Positions 40,877-54,147 are shown, counted from the stretch's first letter. The stretch is DNA of 64,000 bases from Heliocidaris tuberculata (GCA_025618425.1 CM046832.1:56107493-56171492), one strand, 5' to 3'. The notes: generated from the sequence alone by a model not told the origin. Translations and numbers: made by a program.

Positions 40877-41062
40877 TTTTGTTTTGTATGTCCAACAAAC
40901 TCTTTGGTGTGTCTTTGTATCCAATCCAGGAATACTTTGTTCCTTCATGTCTGTTTGTATTCTGTAACCCTTTGTTTTGTTTGTCATACAAGTTCTTTTG
41001 TATGTCTGTGTATCCAATCCAAGAATACTTTGTTCATCCATGTCTGTTTGTATTCTGTTACA
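40877..41062 (+). repeat. 93-bp tandem duplication
   Basis: Two units with ccaatcca(g/a)gaatactttg and tgtctgtttgtattctgt repeated at exactly 93 bp (40921/41014, 40948/41041). Confidence 0.85.
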
Positions 41063-43822
41063 CTTGTCCTACCTACCAACAAAGTCTCACTTTCCTTCTC
41101 TTGTTTTTCTTAGAGGTGTAATATACAAGGATTCTTTCCCTCCTCAACTGTATGATTGCTGGGGTGGGGGTGAGAAACCTGATCTATCTTCTGCAAACTA
41201 CAGATTTGACACTGGTCTTGCCTTTCAGAAAACCTCCTTTACATCATGTTGCCTCAGTCTTAGCATACAATTTGTTGCTGGTTGTCATATTACACCATCC
41301 CATTTGGCACACAGTGTCAAGTACATAGGACGCGCAGGGCTATTTTTGACACTGATATGAAATTCAGAAAGCTTGGAGGGTGCTTGTAAATTGCCCTGGT
41401 ATTTGAAGAAAAGCATCAAAATACATTTTTGGGGGGTGGGGGTTAATCTTTGACTAAGGATGCTTGAGCCTTTCCTTCTAGAAGATCTATATTAAAGTAA
41501 ACAACTACATATTTTTTTGTATCTCTCCACGACTCGATTCCCTACATACAACCAAATTGTCATCATAAGTAACAAAGTTCTAAAAAGTGCAATTATCACA
41601 GGGTACATGTAAATCATGCCTAACTTAACTCCTCCCCCCTCCCTGCCCTCCCCCCCCCCCCCCCCCCACTTTTGATTTTACCGGGTTTTTTCATCTGAAA
41701 ATATTCAATTTAGGAAACATACAATATGTATGGGAATACTTTTCTCCTACATTAAAAGCACTATAGCCTGTACATTTCTTATATACATGTATAGATGTCA
41801 AAAACAACAATGTCTGCATTCCAAACATCAACAATGCAAGATCAGTAAACAAACAAAATGTTGAGCAACTGTTCAGACAAGTCTCAGACAAGCCTTTTCA
41901 TTCCCAGGTTTGCATACAAACCACATCAATATCGAACGTCACATACACGTCAGGTGTAAGTCAGCTCTGATCCGAAGAAGAAAAATCATTCCAGACAACT
42001 TTTGCATTTATGAAATGTTTCTCCCATATCTCCAATGTCAATAGGTCTCACGATCAGCCGCATTCGAACAATCGCCAAGATGCCCACCAAAAATAACATA
42101 TCATGAAATGGTTTGATGTATGGCATTAGAAGTCGATGAAAACAGATTTTGAGAGCAAATAATGTTTTAATAAGACAGATTAACTTCAACAAATAAATCC
42201 TAATTGCATACTTCCATGTTTTACTTCAGTATTGGATAATTGTGTGGTTTACATGTATGTTGTGCAGTCTACTGGTTGCTCCTCCATTTTGTACATGTAA
42301 ACACCTGTACTGAAACCACATCCTGCTATATTTGTTGAGATTCATAGTTTTTATGTTCATGTTCGAGGTTCAGCGGTTCAATAGAAAGTTACTGTCTCAT
42401 TTGAAGACCATTTTCAATCAATGTGAAAAATCTGGAGTCATTTCGAAATTTGAAATCAAATTCGCACCTGTTTCTTATCAAGTTTTATTTTTCTTTTCTC
42501 CAGATTCTCCCCCTTATTTTGCAGATATTTTCTCATTTTACACTACATGTACATGTATGGCACATCAAGCTGGTAAGAACCCTCTAAAAAGTATAACTAT
42601 TATAATGCAAATCAAATTAATAAAGTGACCATTAAAATATACATTAATAGCTCTTTTGCCTTTCACCCACTCATTGGAAGGCAAGACAGTTTGTATGATT
42701 CACTATCCTCTGGATTCAAAAATTCTAAGATGTGGTGCTAAAATATGACTGTTTTCTCATTGCTAGAATGTGGTGTATCAATAAATCATACTCTCCAAAA
42801 AGCTTTAGATATATATTGTTAAAAGCCAAGGCAGACCAAACATGGGACATATATCACAGAATATAGCGGTGGTTACTGTTGTAAACAAACTGACAGTTAC
42901 ACCCTCCATTCTATAAACACAGATGAATGTAGCTGTGGCTTCACGGTGCATGAGGCATCCATGTTAACCCATTGGATCCAATATAATTTTTATAAAACAT
43001 GCATACATAATATATTCCATAAACTCCAGCCAGTTATCTTAGGCTTCATGTCCAATGGGTTAAGCCAAGAAGGTAAGCTTGCCTAGTACCTCCTTGGTTA
43101 AGCCAGACAAGTGCAGAGTATGGCACAAGCTAATCCAGAAATCAAATATATGAATACTCCTAAGCTAGAAATTAGGCTACATTTATGTAAATAGCAAGGG
43201 CTTTAGCACATATGGGACCAACATGTATACCATACACATAACACTAAAAAAAAAAAAAGTCACATATTAGAGCTAAAGGACTTTAAAAATGTGCTTTCCT
43301 CTGTTTTGATCTGTCGCGATCGATTTAAAATGACTCCGTCTGCGCGGTGAGACTATCCAAATACTTGAGGTTAATGATTAACCCTTCGACAAACAGAATA
43401 GAGGAAACTAATTGTGCAGTACACTCTATATTACTGCTTCATAAATTATTTCTCATCATAGTAGTGTAGTTAGATGATCCCTCTTCCTCTCTCTCTCTCT
43501 CTCTCTGTTTCTTTTACCTTAAAACTGGATTGATTTCTATATCCTTCTTTTACACCAACTAATAATAAATGTCTGCTTGAAATCTTTACAAAGCACACAT
43601 CAAGTCTCAAGAGCACATATTATCCATTTTTTTTAAAATATGTGCATATTTTTTTGTAACCTACAGCATACACCTTAAATTTAATTCACTACCACATCAA
43701 TTATTGGTGATTGTAATCCTTTAATCGGGTAAATATATTTCGATAGTGTAGCCCTAGTTGTATGTAAGAATTGTTCAATGAAAATGAACAATTCCTGTAC
43801 CCTTCTGTTCTTGACAATTATG
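41063..43822. other. Intronic stretch without recognised gene
   Basis: Contains an 18-C run (41650-41667), several TACATGTA palindromes (41604, 41787, 42250, 42291, 42544) and a CT run at 43483-43506. No exon seen. Confidence 0.4.
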
Positions 43823-43828
43823 TAGCTC

Positions 43829-44060
43829 AGCCTGATTGGTTAGTCACGGATGGATATTTAACAAATTTTGAATGTTTGAAGGCCTGTAGAAAATAAGTTT
43901 TTAACTGAAGAGAGATATTTTATGTTTCATTGTTAAGGGCATCACTAAAGGAGTTGAAATTTGATAAAATTTGGTTTCCATGGTAGCCAACTAAAATTAG
44001 AATACATAAAATATTCAATGTCACGAACGGACAAAATGCCTACTCTTAACCGATCAGGCT
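43829..44060. mobile_element. 232-bp MITE derived from the 2.64-kb GTCACGGACGGACA element
   Basis: Left end AGCCTGATTGGTTAG followed by about 190 bp that closely follow 17446-17650 (shared tttgaaggcctgta, tttatgtttcattgt, gataaaatttggtt), then about 25 bp matching the right end (actcttaaccgatcaggct). Two diverged motifs remain (43843 and 44020). TAGCTC flanks both sides (43823-43828, 44061-44066). It is the expected product of internal deletion of the larger element. Confidence 0.85.
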
Positions 44061-45991
44061 TAGCTCATACATAATTAGCAGTTTGATATGAAATAATAGA
44101 AATGAAAGCCACAAATAAGCTTTAAATCCTGAATATTAAGAAATCTAGTATAGTTCAGATATATAGATCACCATGCCTTTCAATTGCATTTACATGGATA
44201 TATCTCAACATTCCTGAGGCTGTTTCAGTACAAGAATAACAGGATTTTAGAGACACAAAGGATGCCCTCCAAGTGAGACAACTATTTTAGGTTTCAGCCA
44301 AAGACATCAACACCGCTTATTACCCACCGAGTTGGAAATCATCTTTTTGCCTGCTTCTTCCCATTTTATTGTTGATGTGTTTATTTATGCTAGAGGTCAA
44401 AGTTCAGGTCCCAGGAGGGGCAACAATTTTGAAGGAAGTCAATGGCGTATTCTGGATGAACCCCTCTCTGCACTGCCTCCTGCTTAGCCTATGCCTATGG
44501 AAATGCCTGCCGCCACCATAAAAAATCTTGCTTTGTAAATCAGCAGCGCGGGCGGAAGAATTGTTGCAGCTGCCTGGCTTTCAATGAGGAATTCCATTTC
44601 CCCTTTTCTTTTCAGAAGAACATGTCATGGATGAATATCTTTTTGATAAATGGAGGTTTCTTTGCCTTCAAAGAACCTGTGTACATTACTCTGCAACCGA
44701 GCCACTGGGCCATCCATGCGTGGCACATTTATAGTCAAAATGATTTCATTTGTACATCATAAAATTCACATTTACCTCAACACTATACCTGAATGTTATC
44801 TGATTCATGCTTCCTTATCTCCGTTTTGAATCACTCCCTGCATCAATTGCAAAGCATTTCAACTCAACCTTATCGGGATCAGGCTTTTAATATTTCGTAC
44901 CCCAAGAGATTACTGAAGTTTTTGGGAATAATTGTCGAGGGCTTTTAAAATAAATGAGAACAAATTGCAACTTAATACAGTTCAGCCACAGGGCACAGTC
45001 ACGTCTTCACGTTTCGGAAAATATTTCCATCATTTATGGAAGCAAATTTGATGATCATTATCCCATCCCCGAACCAAAAAATATTAGGCATGAAAGGAAC
45101 TGAAATTCTCATAAATCTGACAAATTATCTTCAATTACAAGTAGTGAAATTGACTTAACATGATAAGAATCTCTTGTAATTCATTTTAATTTGCGTCAAA
45201 ATTGTCACGATGATATGCTTCACACTTTTTGAGATTCAAATATGATTGATACCGGACCAGCCAAAGCGCAAGGAACCATCTAACGAAATCAGAAATCTTT
45301 GAATGGCACAGGGAAAGTTAGAAATGAGTAATGAAAAACTGAAATCATGTTCTATATCTCTGCAGACGACCTGCATACAAATGACATTAGAATCCTCAGT
45401 GGGAACATGACCTACATGTAATCAGGTCATGAAAATGAAGGAAAGAAAGGGGCGCATCGTTGCCTAACCGGTGGATGGAGGAAGATAAAGAAAAATGCGT
45501 TGAAAAAGGGAGAAGGCTCTCGGTCAAATTCACACCAAACTGTGGAGAAATAGGGCCGACAACAATGAGTCAGATGTATTTGAGACCAATTAGCCTAGTT
45601 TTAGTGCATGGACCTTTGGAGAATCTACATTACGGTTCTAGATATAATCAGGTGTGGGTATGCACATGAGTGTATCATCATTCGCATCAGAATATTCTCA
45701 CATCCCCCAACGAGGTTACTCAAGATCTTTTCCTATTATCACCATCATCAGAATCATACATTCATCCCACTTGTAGTATTCGTATGGGATTTCACAATAT
45801 TCGTATTTCTCACCCTTCATGAATACATGACAGTTGTGCATTAAATATAATAATGAATTTAGTTACCATTGTCGAAAAAACAAACAAAATTATTTCTCCC
45901 TGACAGCAAATAAATCATAATTTTTACAAAATCAGGGACTCACAAAAGAAGTGTTAATTTTCCCCATTTTACATAGTACATTTCGCCATAT
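44061..45991. other. Intronic stretch, possible cis-regulatory segment
   Basis: 44270-44720 is GC-richer, non-repetitive and includes a DR1-like site and a cagcagcgcgggcgg patch. It reads like a retained non-coding element rather than decayed repeat. This is an impression only. Confidence 0.3.
44394..44406 (+). promoter_or_regulatory. DR1-type nuclear receptor half-site pair
   Basis: AGGTCA-A-AGTTCA, one base spacing, second half-site one base off consensus. A further GGTCC follows. Confidence 0.25.
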
Positions 45992-45995
45992 TTAA

Positions 45996-46475
45996 AGGCA
46001 TTGATTAACTTTGCCCAGGATTGAAAAAAAAAATCACTGTTCCAGCTAATGCTGTAATCATAATTGCAAACCTTTAGCTCAGACAGGAATCACCTGAGTT
46101 TTATAAGCTGATCGGTCGTTTATATATCAAGATATTTACGATTGAACATTGATGTCGGGATAGAGTACCACCGAACCCTAAAGAACTCTTATGGTTGGCA
46201 TACCTCGCTCTATCAAAGAATAACGTACGGGCTGGAAACCCGCTCTGAAATCGCCAAGCGCTGGTGCTTGGTTTTTGTGACTGCAGCGCAGCGAAGAAGC
46301 CGAGCGACTTGCGCTAGCAATTGATCGTGATTTTCCCTTTTTTAGGATAGTAAACGGGTTCCATTTTCTCTCATACTTTCACATATCCTTAATTATATAT
46401 GTAGTTAGAGGACTGCACACAATTCACTGGCATTTGAGCTGATTTTACAATTTTTCACAAAGTTAATCAATCACT
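45996..46475. mobile_element. TTAA-flanked MITE, family 4, with GC-rich core
   Basis: 480 bp between TTAA sites (45992-45995, 46476-46479). Ends AGGCATTGATTAACTTTG and CAAAGTTAATCAATCACT are inverted partners. The core (46140-46325) is GC-rich with local inverted repeats, for example gatagag ... ctctatc (46159, 46210). A 60-codon frame there is not recognisable as protein. Confidence 0.7.
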
Positions 46476-46479
46476 TTAA

Positions 46480-49366
46480 GCTGAAATCCAATATGTTAAA
46501 ATTCTTTATGCTATTAATATTTTCATTCTTAACTTTAAGTGAATGTTTGCCGCTTTATGTATCATTTTCTAAAACCGTCAACTGATTTCTATACACATGG
46601 ATACTTGTCATGTTAATATTGTTCTCCCTTAATTTCATCATTTGACCTACAATTGATTTTTCATTTAATCATAAGAGCTGCTCTTGAAATAAACAATAAG
46701 TGCATTTGAAAGCAATCTATGCTCTATGGCCTTCTTGTTTCTTCCAAGTTCCTGATGCAATTTAACTGGCACAAAAAAATGCCCAACAACAACTAAACAA
46801 GATAACCTCAAGGTCTCTGTCTCTTTCTCCCACCCTGTTTCTCTTCCACACACACACACGCTCTCGCATCTGCATCAAAAGGAGATGATATGTCCTCGCT
46901 CTCACACACCACAAAGGAATTTGGGATGGGGAAGACACCCTGTCTGTTCACTGACAGATAGCATTTCTACCCATAAGAGCCAGACCACTGCAACCTTTGT
47001 GTACTAGGATCCCTCTCGGTTTGACAAATGTACAGTCCCAATTTCCACTTCATGGCTGTTACAAATACAGATAAAGAGTAAAGTCATTCACTGGTTCTAC
47101 AAGGGAAAATACAACATAAGTTCCATACTCCATAATCATATTCAAAGCTAGCATGGCAATATATACAAAGGTAACACAAATGGTTGATTGTGAGAAATCA
47201 GGTGTTTCAAAAAGTGGATTAGACATAGCTCCATTAAAAAAAATACATATCTGCATAAATGTACATGTTCACTTGTGAACTTTGAAATAATATTGGGGAA
47301 TTTTGATATCCAGGTAACCCAGTTTTACAGCAAGCATACAGGTAGGTTTAGAGCTACTCCTTCAGAGAGCCAACAGTTTTAAGTACTATTCAAGGCAGCA
47401 AATAATTCAGAATCAATGCCGTACTGAAAGGCATTGGAGCACCGACTTGGATTTCAACTTAGAATCTCCCAATTCTATGACCACTGAATACACAATCCAT
47501 TGAGCAACATGTACATGTATCGCAACTCCTCTGACAAAAATTACTGTTTTTATCATCAGCAGATGTACATGTAATTATTCCATATCAGAGTGAGATCAGG
47601 ACCACGTGAAATCGCTTGCCCTATGATTGAAGACTGCTGTTTGCGTACAGTGATTACATCCTATTCTTATATCCCACTGACAGACATGTCAATCCACAGG
47701 TTAAAGTAAAACATTGAATCAACGGAATCTCTACTTCTCCAGTAATAATTATATTTATATAATAAACGAAACAACCAAAAAAAAACAAAACAAAACAGAT
47801 GCTCATTTTTTGTATATTGAACATATTTCCAGTCATAAGACTGAATGAACAGGCATATTTGCTAATAGCAGATATGCTATCTACATCAAGGAGAGTACTG
47901 GGTCTTGTTCACTTTTTAAGTGCATCTAGCATAATATATTAAACAATCTTTCTTCTTGTTGTTTTGATATGGTCAAAATTATGAATAAATAGTGTAGGCC
48001 TCCAAGCATGATGAGTATGACTGATAATCGAGGAAAGGTAACTTTTATTGGACTCAACTGTCGCTGAACACTTTCATCATCAAACATTCAAATAAAGATT
48101 GGCTCTGAGCAGGGTGATCTCAGGCTTGGAAAGCTCTTGACCTCAACCTGAGGTCAAGCTTATGAACCATCATCCTGGTCTTTAGCTCATCAGTCTTGTG
48201 TGAGAGACAGACAGGAGATAATCCTCTCTGATCCTTTTTGGTGATGATGATGATGGCTTGGCATCTAGTAATGGACTGAGTCTAGGTCTTGATGGAGATC
48301 AGCTGTCTATTACAAGTACAAGGGTTTGCTTAGCAGTGCTCTGATGGATCTCAATTTTCAGTTTCTCTAGACAGCCCCCCTCCCCTTCTTTCTCTCTCTC
48401 TCTCTACTGGTCTCTCCCTCTGTCTCATTTTAGATTAAAATACTAAAACTTCCTCTTCATACATTCAAAAACCAACTTTAAAGTGAGTGCAAGGTAGTTC
48501 GAGAGTAAGTCTCTCAACATTCTCCTTAAATATCAACCTGTAAATCTACCATATATCATTCAGGGCAAAACACACATCATTAATCTGTATGATCTTGCTG
48601 ACAAACTGTGCTTGGCTCATTGCTCTTGATCAAAGTTGTTTCATCCCACATCTCCACTCCCTGAGGATAACTGGTCCCAAACTGCCAATACAAAGTCATA
48701 TAGCCCCACTGGAACGCCCCCACTCACTGCTGTGTACGAAGAGCCATCTCTCACTCCACACACTCTCACATGGCTCATGTCCTCATCTGAGGTCAAATCA
48801 CAGCACCCCCTACTTAGTACCCAGCCTCAGATCCAAACTAAAGATTCCTTTTGTTTTTGTTTTTTCAATGATCACTCTATACAAAAATAAAGAAATCACA
48901 AAGTTCTGCCCTATTTTAAAAATTGGCTCTTCATAAATATAATGAATGAGTAAATGTAGATGGGATCTTGAATGTTTATTCCAATTGGAACATGACATGG
49001 GACTTGTAGGTACTACATTTTACCAAAGCGGGGTCTTACATGGATGGTGCACAACATAATCTGATGTCTGGGGATAAGTCTAATTTTATACAAGCATGAC
49101 TGGGTGAGATGAGTCCAAGTGATAACAACAGAAAACCACAAATATTTTCTCCCTCCCTCTGATCCCTTTATGAGAGCTCATGTGAGCTTCATGGGAAATG
49201 CAAAGTTTACAGGTACACTGTACATTATGTGATGTACGTGTGCTGCATTCACTTACTTTTTTCAAAATACTTATATTCTTGGTTACTTGAATATGCAATG
49301 TGGATGCCAATTTGGCACTGCAAAAAAAACAACTTTATTACAATATATTATGAAGAACTTACATAA
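46480..49366. other. Intronic stretch with one SINE, otherwise unique
   Basis: CT run at 48380-48402, CA run near 46850. The minus frame at 46665 and the plus frame at 48589 are not supported by splice context. Confidence 0.4.
47355..47512 (-). mobile_element. tRNA-derived SINE, copy 3, diverged
   Basis: Minus strand: box A GTTGCTCAATGGAT (47496-47509) and box B eroded to AAGTTGAAATCC (47449-47460). The tail segment ccaacagttttaagt (47390) corresponds to gccttaagtcc / agatttaagtcc of the other copies. Confidence 0.5.
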
Positions 49367-50213
49367 AGTGCGTCCCAGAAAAAAAGAAACCGAGATTTAT
49401 CCATGTTTAATCATATCTTAATCACAGTTATGATTAATAACTGACATGTGTAAAGCTTAGATCCTCTTCTTTCATTTGATGCCACTCATATGATACATAC
49501 TTCATGCATTAGTGAATAAAGACAATATGAAGCAGGGCTACCAAAAAGTCTTTTGGCCAACAATATCTGAATTTCGAAGAGATAATCACATTTCTAGAAA
49601 GTTCATTTCCTGCCCTTTCATATGACACCTCAATTGGGAATAATGAGCCAGGGATGACAAAGTTCTGTTGGTGTGAACTGATGCTTGCATTTCCATGATT
49701 TATTTAACAAATCTGTTTGCAATGGCTGCCTGTCCTAGCAATAAACAAACAAGACAAAAGACTTCATGCATGGCTGATCGTCAACAAAATGGAGTGAGTG
49801 AGGTACGTTTTCATTAACCTACTTGACCATGCAGAGCAACTAGTATTTCTGGTAACAGAATAGGGACGATCTGGGAGCCTTTACTAAATCATGGAAATGC
49901 AAGCATCAATTTACACACAGAGCTTTGTCATCCCTGGCTCATTTTTCCTGATTGAGGTGTCATATGAAAGTGTAGAAAATGAACTTTCTAGAAATGTGAT
50001 TATCTCTTTGAAATTCAGATATCGTTGGCCAAATGACTTTTTGGTAGCCCTGCTTCATATTGTCTTTATTCACTCATGCATGAAGTATGTATCATATGAG
50101 TGGCATGAAATGAAAGAAAACGATCCAAGCTTTACAAATATGTGTCATTTATTAATCATAATGGTGATTAAAATATGATTAAATGTCAGTTTCGTTTTTT
50201 TCTGGGACGCACT
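49367..50213. mobile_element. 847-bp foldback element with arms of about 325-340 bp
   Basis: Ends AGTGCGTCCCAGAAAAAAA and TTTTTTTCTGGGACGCACT. The left arm (to about 49706) and right arm (from about 49888) pair nearly throughout, for example ctttctagaaatgtgattat against ataatcacatttctagaaag. The loop of about 180 bp has a short frame starting at 49725 (MAACPSNKQTRQKTS), too short to assign. Frames in the arms are by-products of the inverted repeat. Confidence 0.85.
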
Positions 50214-53009
50214 ATATAATTGAGAGCCAATTCATATAGATTAATTGCCAGAACTGAAAAAATTGCAAGAACTCATTTGTCATTATGTTTTTAAATATTT
50301 CATTGGTCTAACTCTGAGCGGTGGGAAGTACTGAAAGCAAAATAGATAGACGGTAAATATTTTAAGGTGGATAACATGACCATTCCAAAGTATATCTATT
50401 GATTTTAATATGATACTAATACTAAACATAACACTATGACTTTCTATTTCTCCCTCTTTCGGTATGTCTCTTTTCCTCTCTCTCTCTCTCTCTCTCTTTC
50501 ACAAAAACCCTGCATTATTTTAATGATTTATAAATATAGCTGAAAATGTAGATTATATAGTATACTTGTCAATACATATGTCAGGAAATTTTCTTTTGGA
50601 GACTGCATATATTAACCAATATAACCGTAATGGATCTACGAGACAGGATGATCAAATTTATGACACCTTTTACTGAACCCAGCTGGGAAATGAAAATTGC
50701 ATGGAACACTGTAAGACATGTATTACACAAGGGTTTTTGTTTCCACTCTCCCAAGGTTTGACAGTCTACAAGGAGTCTTTTTATTTATGAAAAAAAAAGA
50801 TAAAAAAATAAAAATGAAATAAAGGTACAATTTCCAATGGCAAACTCACAAAGCAAAATTGGATTTAAAGGTACAATTTAACTTTTGAAAATACATAAGG
50901 AAAAAGGTGATGAAAAGCAGGTTTATATGGGTGGCAACAGTGGTATGGAATTCTAGAAATACATGTAGCTCCTCTAGATTTGAGATGTCTATGATTCTAA
51001 GAATATTAATTTTGCACTATGTTACATGAATATAATTTGTATTATTCTTATAAAAATGTACATTAAGTTTTTTCCAATACTAAACGCTTGTAAATTTTCT
51101 TGCAACTTTCAGGGATGTTTATCTCACATTCTCTGCCAAATTTAGAAACAATTCAACTATTATCATATACATCAGTACATATCAAATTCTTAATCAATAC
51201 CTTTCAGAACATATATGTATATGATGTACAAAGAGAGAGGATGAGAGAGAAAGGAGCAAAAATTGCATTGTAGAAAAAGGATTCACAGTACATGCACTCT
51301 GGCTCTTCCCGAATGGGAGAAAAATGACTTAGCTGGCGACAGATGGGCGATGAGAAGCTCCAAGAGTGGAAAAACTGTCTCTTTCACCCTCCAGTCACAA
51401 ATTATGCACTACATTGTACATCAAACAAGACTAAAAGCATCACGTAGGATTGTGCAAGAGAACAGCTATCGAGTCACGATCTACCAATGACTTTTAGCAA
51501 GGTGTCTGGCTTTTAGTCGTAAAGACAAATTTAGTAGTAAGGAGCCCTTTTTTCTGCTCATTCTTTTACCCACTCCAGATATCATTAATCGACTTGCAAA
51601 GAAAAATAGCAAACGCATTTAACTAAGTACTGCTAAATGAATTAAAGTGCTGACTGTGAGAATTCACACGTATTTTGTAATAAGATAATATGAATGGTGT
51701 TTGAATAATAATACATGTGTACAAGTCTCAACTCGAGGGAATTTGGTTATTTCTTTTATAGATATTTTTTATTACCATTATTCTCAAATCATATCTAAAT
51801 TACAGATCAATAACTCTTGGGCCTTTGGACTTCCAAATAAATATGACCTCTAGACTACATAAACAAATAATTAAATTTTTGCGGCATAACCTATATTTAT
51901 AATACACACACTCCTATGAGTCCACACTGTATGAGTGTTATAAAACATATAATTCTTATTGGATGATCATTTCAAAAGCAATAACCTATTGAAAATTTAT
52001 ATAAATCATTTTTTAATCTTATTTTCCCTTTTTCTTCTCCAAATATCACATTTCAGAGAACAAATCAATATCCCATCTTTCATTCTATAAAACCAGATCC
52101 CAGGCTGAAGGAAAATAACAAAGGGAGAAGAGAAGATTCTTGATGATGGGGACATGATGCGGATACAGCTGCAGGAGCGCAGAAGCGTGAAAGAATTCCC
52201 ACAATGCCTCTGAGCAGTGACAGTCAATCACTCATCCCACATAGCGGCCCTTACCTGCCTCGCAGCGTCAATTATGATGAGCACATGAATTCATGTTCCC
52301 ATGGACTCGACACACCGCCATCATTTTCTGCGGGGTGTTCCTGCCATCCATGTCTCAAGATGCTTGTTTTCATCATGAAAACGTGTGAATCATCATTATC
52401 AAGATGAAATTTAGTGAGATATTGATTTGATTAACCAATTTCATTTCAGCTTGGGACTGCTGAAGAAGTGAACTTTGCATGAACCATACTTCACACCCCC
52501 TTCATGTGCAACATGTTCAATGCTAATTTGATAATTTGACAATACATGATCATTAGTTTCTCATGTTTAATAGAAGTGTAGAATTTAAATATATGCCATG
52601 TGCGAACCAGAAGAGAATATGAGTAAAACTGTTAATGCTCTTCTAGCTATCACCAGAAGCTACATTTTATTTATGGCATATTCCTGTAACAAAAATCTGA
52701 GTGTGAATTGTTGCTCTGCAACGACTAAGAACTTACAATACATGTTGTATGGTTGTACATTATACAGTTAACTTATTCATTTTACTGTTGCACTATGCAC
52801 TTTTCCTTGGTCAATGCTATAAACTCCCTACAGAAACATATGAAGAACTCATAGACTCCTTGCACAATACATGCAAGTAGAGACCAAGTCATTCGATTTA
52901 TGGCAATCATCATACATAAAAGGAGACCAAATTTGTATGATTATCCATTTATACAGTCATAAATTTTCAAACAAAAACAGGCTCTTGGTAAAGCAGAGAG
53001 AAAAAGAGG
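50214..53009. other. Intronic stretch without recognised gene
   Basis: CT run at 50478-50500. 52100-52380 is GC-richer with a minus-strand gaggcag|gtaag sequence (about 52255) that has no coding frame or pyrimidine tract beside it. Confidence 0.4.
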
Positions 53010-53013
53010 TTAA

Positions 53014-54147
53014 AGGTCATGTAAAGTTTTGGTAAGCCCTCAAAAACTTGTCGTCAGATTTCTTCAATTTTTTGTTGATAAATAGCAAGATACTAGCAAT
53101 ACTAAGACACTGTGAAGATTTCGCCTCCTAAAGTTTAATATTAAACAAATATGAGGCAAAAACTAATTTACGTGCCAGGACAGGCACGTAAAATCCCTAC
53201 AAAGGAAGCATGTGCTATACACTGTAAACACACGTGTAAAACCAATGATGAGTCGCTACACACAGTGCACACACGCTGTCTCTATGCGAAGCCCCAAGAT
53301 TGCTGTGCGGGGAGCCGTCGGGGTGGAAGGGTCCTAGCATAATGGCAGTGATCAAGCACTCACAGATATTTACACTGAAATTCACCAGAAATCATAGATG
53401 AAATACCAAATGATCTCTTCCAGACATCTTTTGATACAGGGAGAACAACTTGACATGTCAATAAGTTTCGCGCAATTTGTTGCATTTGCGCGTAGCCTGA
53501 ATGTCATCAGAATGACACGTGCGCACCACTGATCTCTATAGAGATCAGTCAGTGGTGCGCGCGCACAGAATCAGTCTAAAAACACAAAATATTTCATAAC
53601 TAATTCATAAAAAGGCCAGAATTTTACAAAACCAGTAGAAGTCAAAATAAGAAAGGTCAAACCTAGAATTCTTACTCTTTTAAGAAACCTGTTAACTGGT
53701 TAATTCCCACCATTAACAGCACTGCTAACCAATTAACAAAATTACCTTGTCACTGCGAGTCGATTACTTTCCCCATAGAAACACGTGTAATTTGGGTGTT
53801 CTACGTTTTTGTGAGGCAACATAAAAAGGCCGTTTTCAAACAAAATTGGCCAGAATTCTACAAATGAGATGATTACATTTTTATGCTCAGCAGCTTCTTT
53901 GTTTCTTCAATATTCATATTCCTTTTTAACTGAATTAAATTGTTAAAAAGTGAAAAAGATATAAGTTTTTCTAAAAGTTGAAATTTACGTTTTTCATGAT
54001 TAATGTACAGGGTTCTATGGAGGGAATCGCAAAGGGAAAGTGATACGCGCGCGCGCATGGTTGAGAATGCAACACACTTTTTGGTATGACTATATTTAAC
54101 ATGTTTCTTTCCAATTTCCTCTTTGCTACCAATACTGTACATGAGCT
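53014..54147. mobile_element. TTAA-flanked MITE, family 2, long copy with about 640 extra bp
   Basis: Between TTAA sites at 53010-53013 and 54148-54151. Ends AGGTCATGTAAAGTTTTGG and CCAATACTGTACATGAGCT are inverted partners. The outer parts match 40330-40841 in reverse; about 53455-54090 has no counterpart there and includes a strong hairpin (53519-53560), a GC-alternating run (gcgcgcgcgc near 54048) and no coding frame. It is either the longer parent or a copy with an insertion. Confidence 0.75.
53519..53560. repeat. Strong GC-rich hairpin
   Basis: Perfect palindrome CTGATCTCTATAGAGATCAG (53529-53548) flanked by GCGCACCA on the left and TGGTGCGC on the right, with a 4-nt tcag bulge on the right arm. 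It sits in the extra segment of the long family-2 MITE. Confidence 0.8.

Noticed and set aside
44688..44732. tRNA-like gatggcccagtggctcgg on the minus strand
   Set aside because: Box A alone resembles a tRNA. No matching box B or acceptor stem, so neither a tRNA gene nor a safe SINE call.
49891..50178. 95-codon plus frame
   Set aside because: Lies in the right arm of the 847-bp foldback element.
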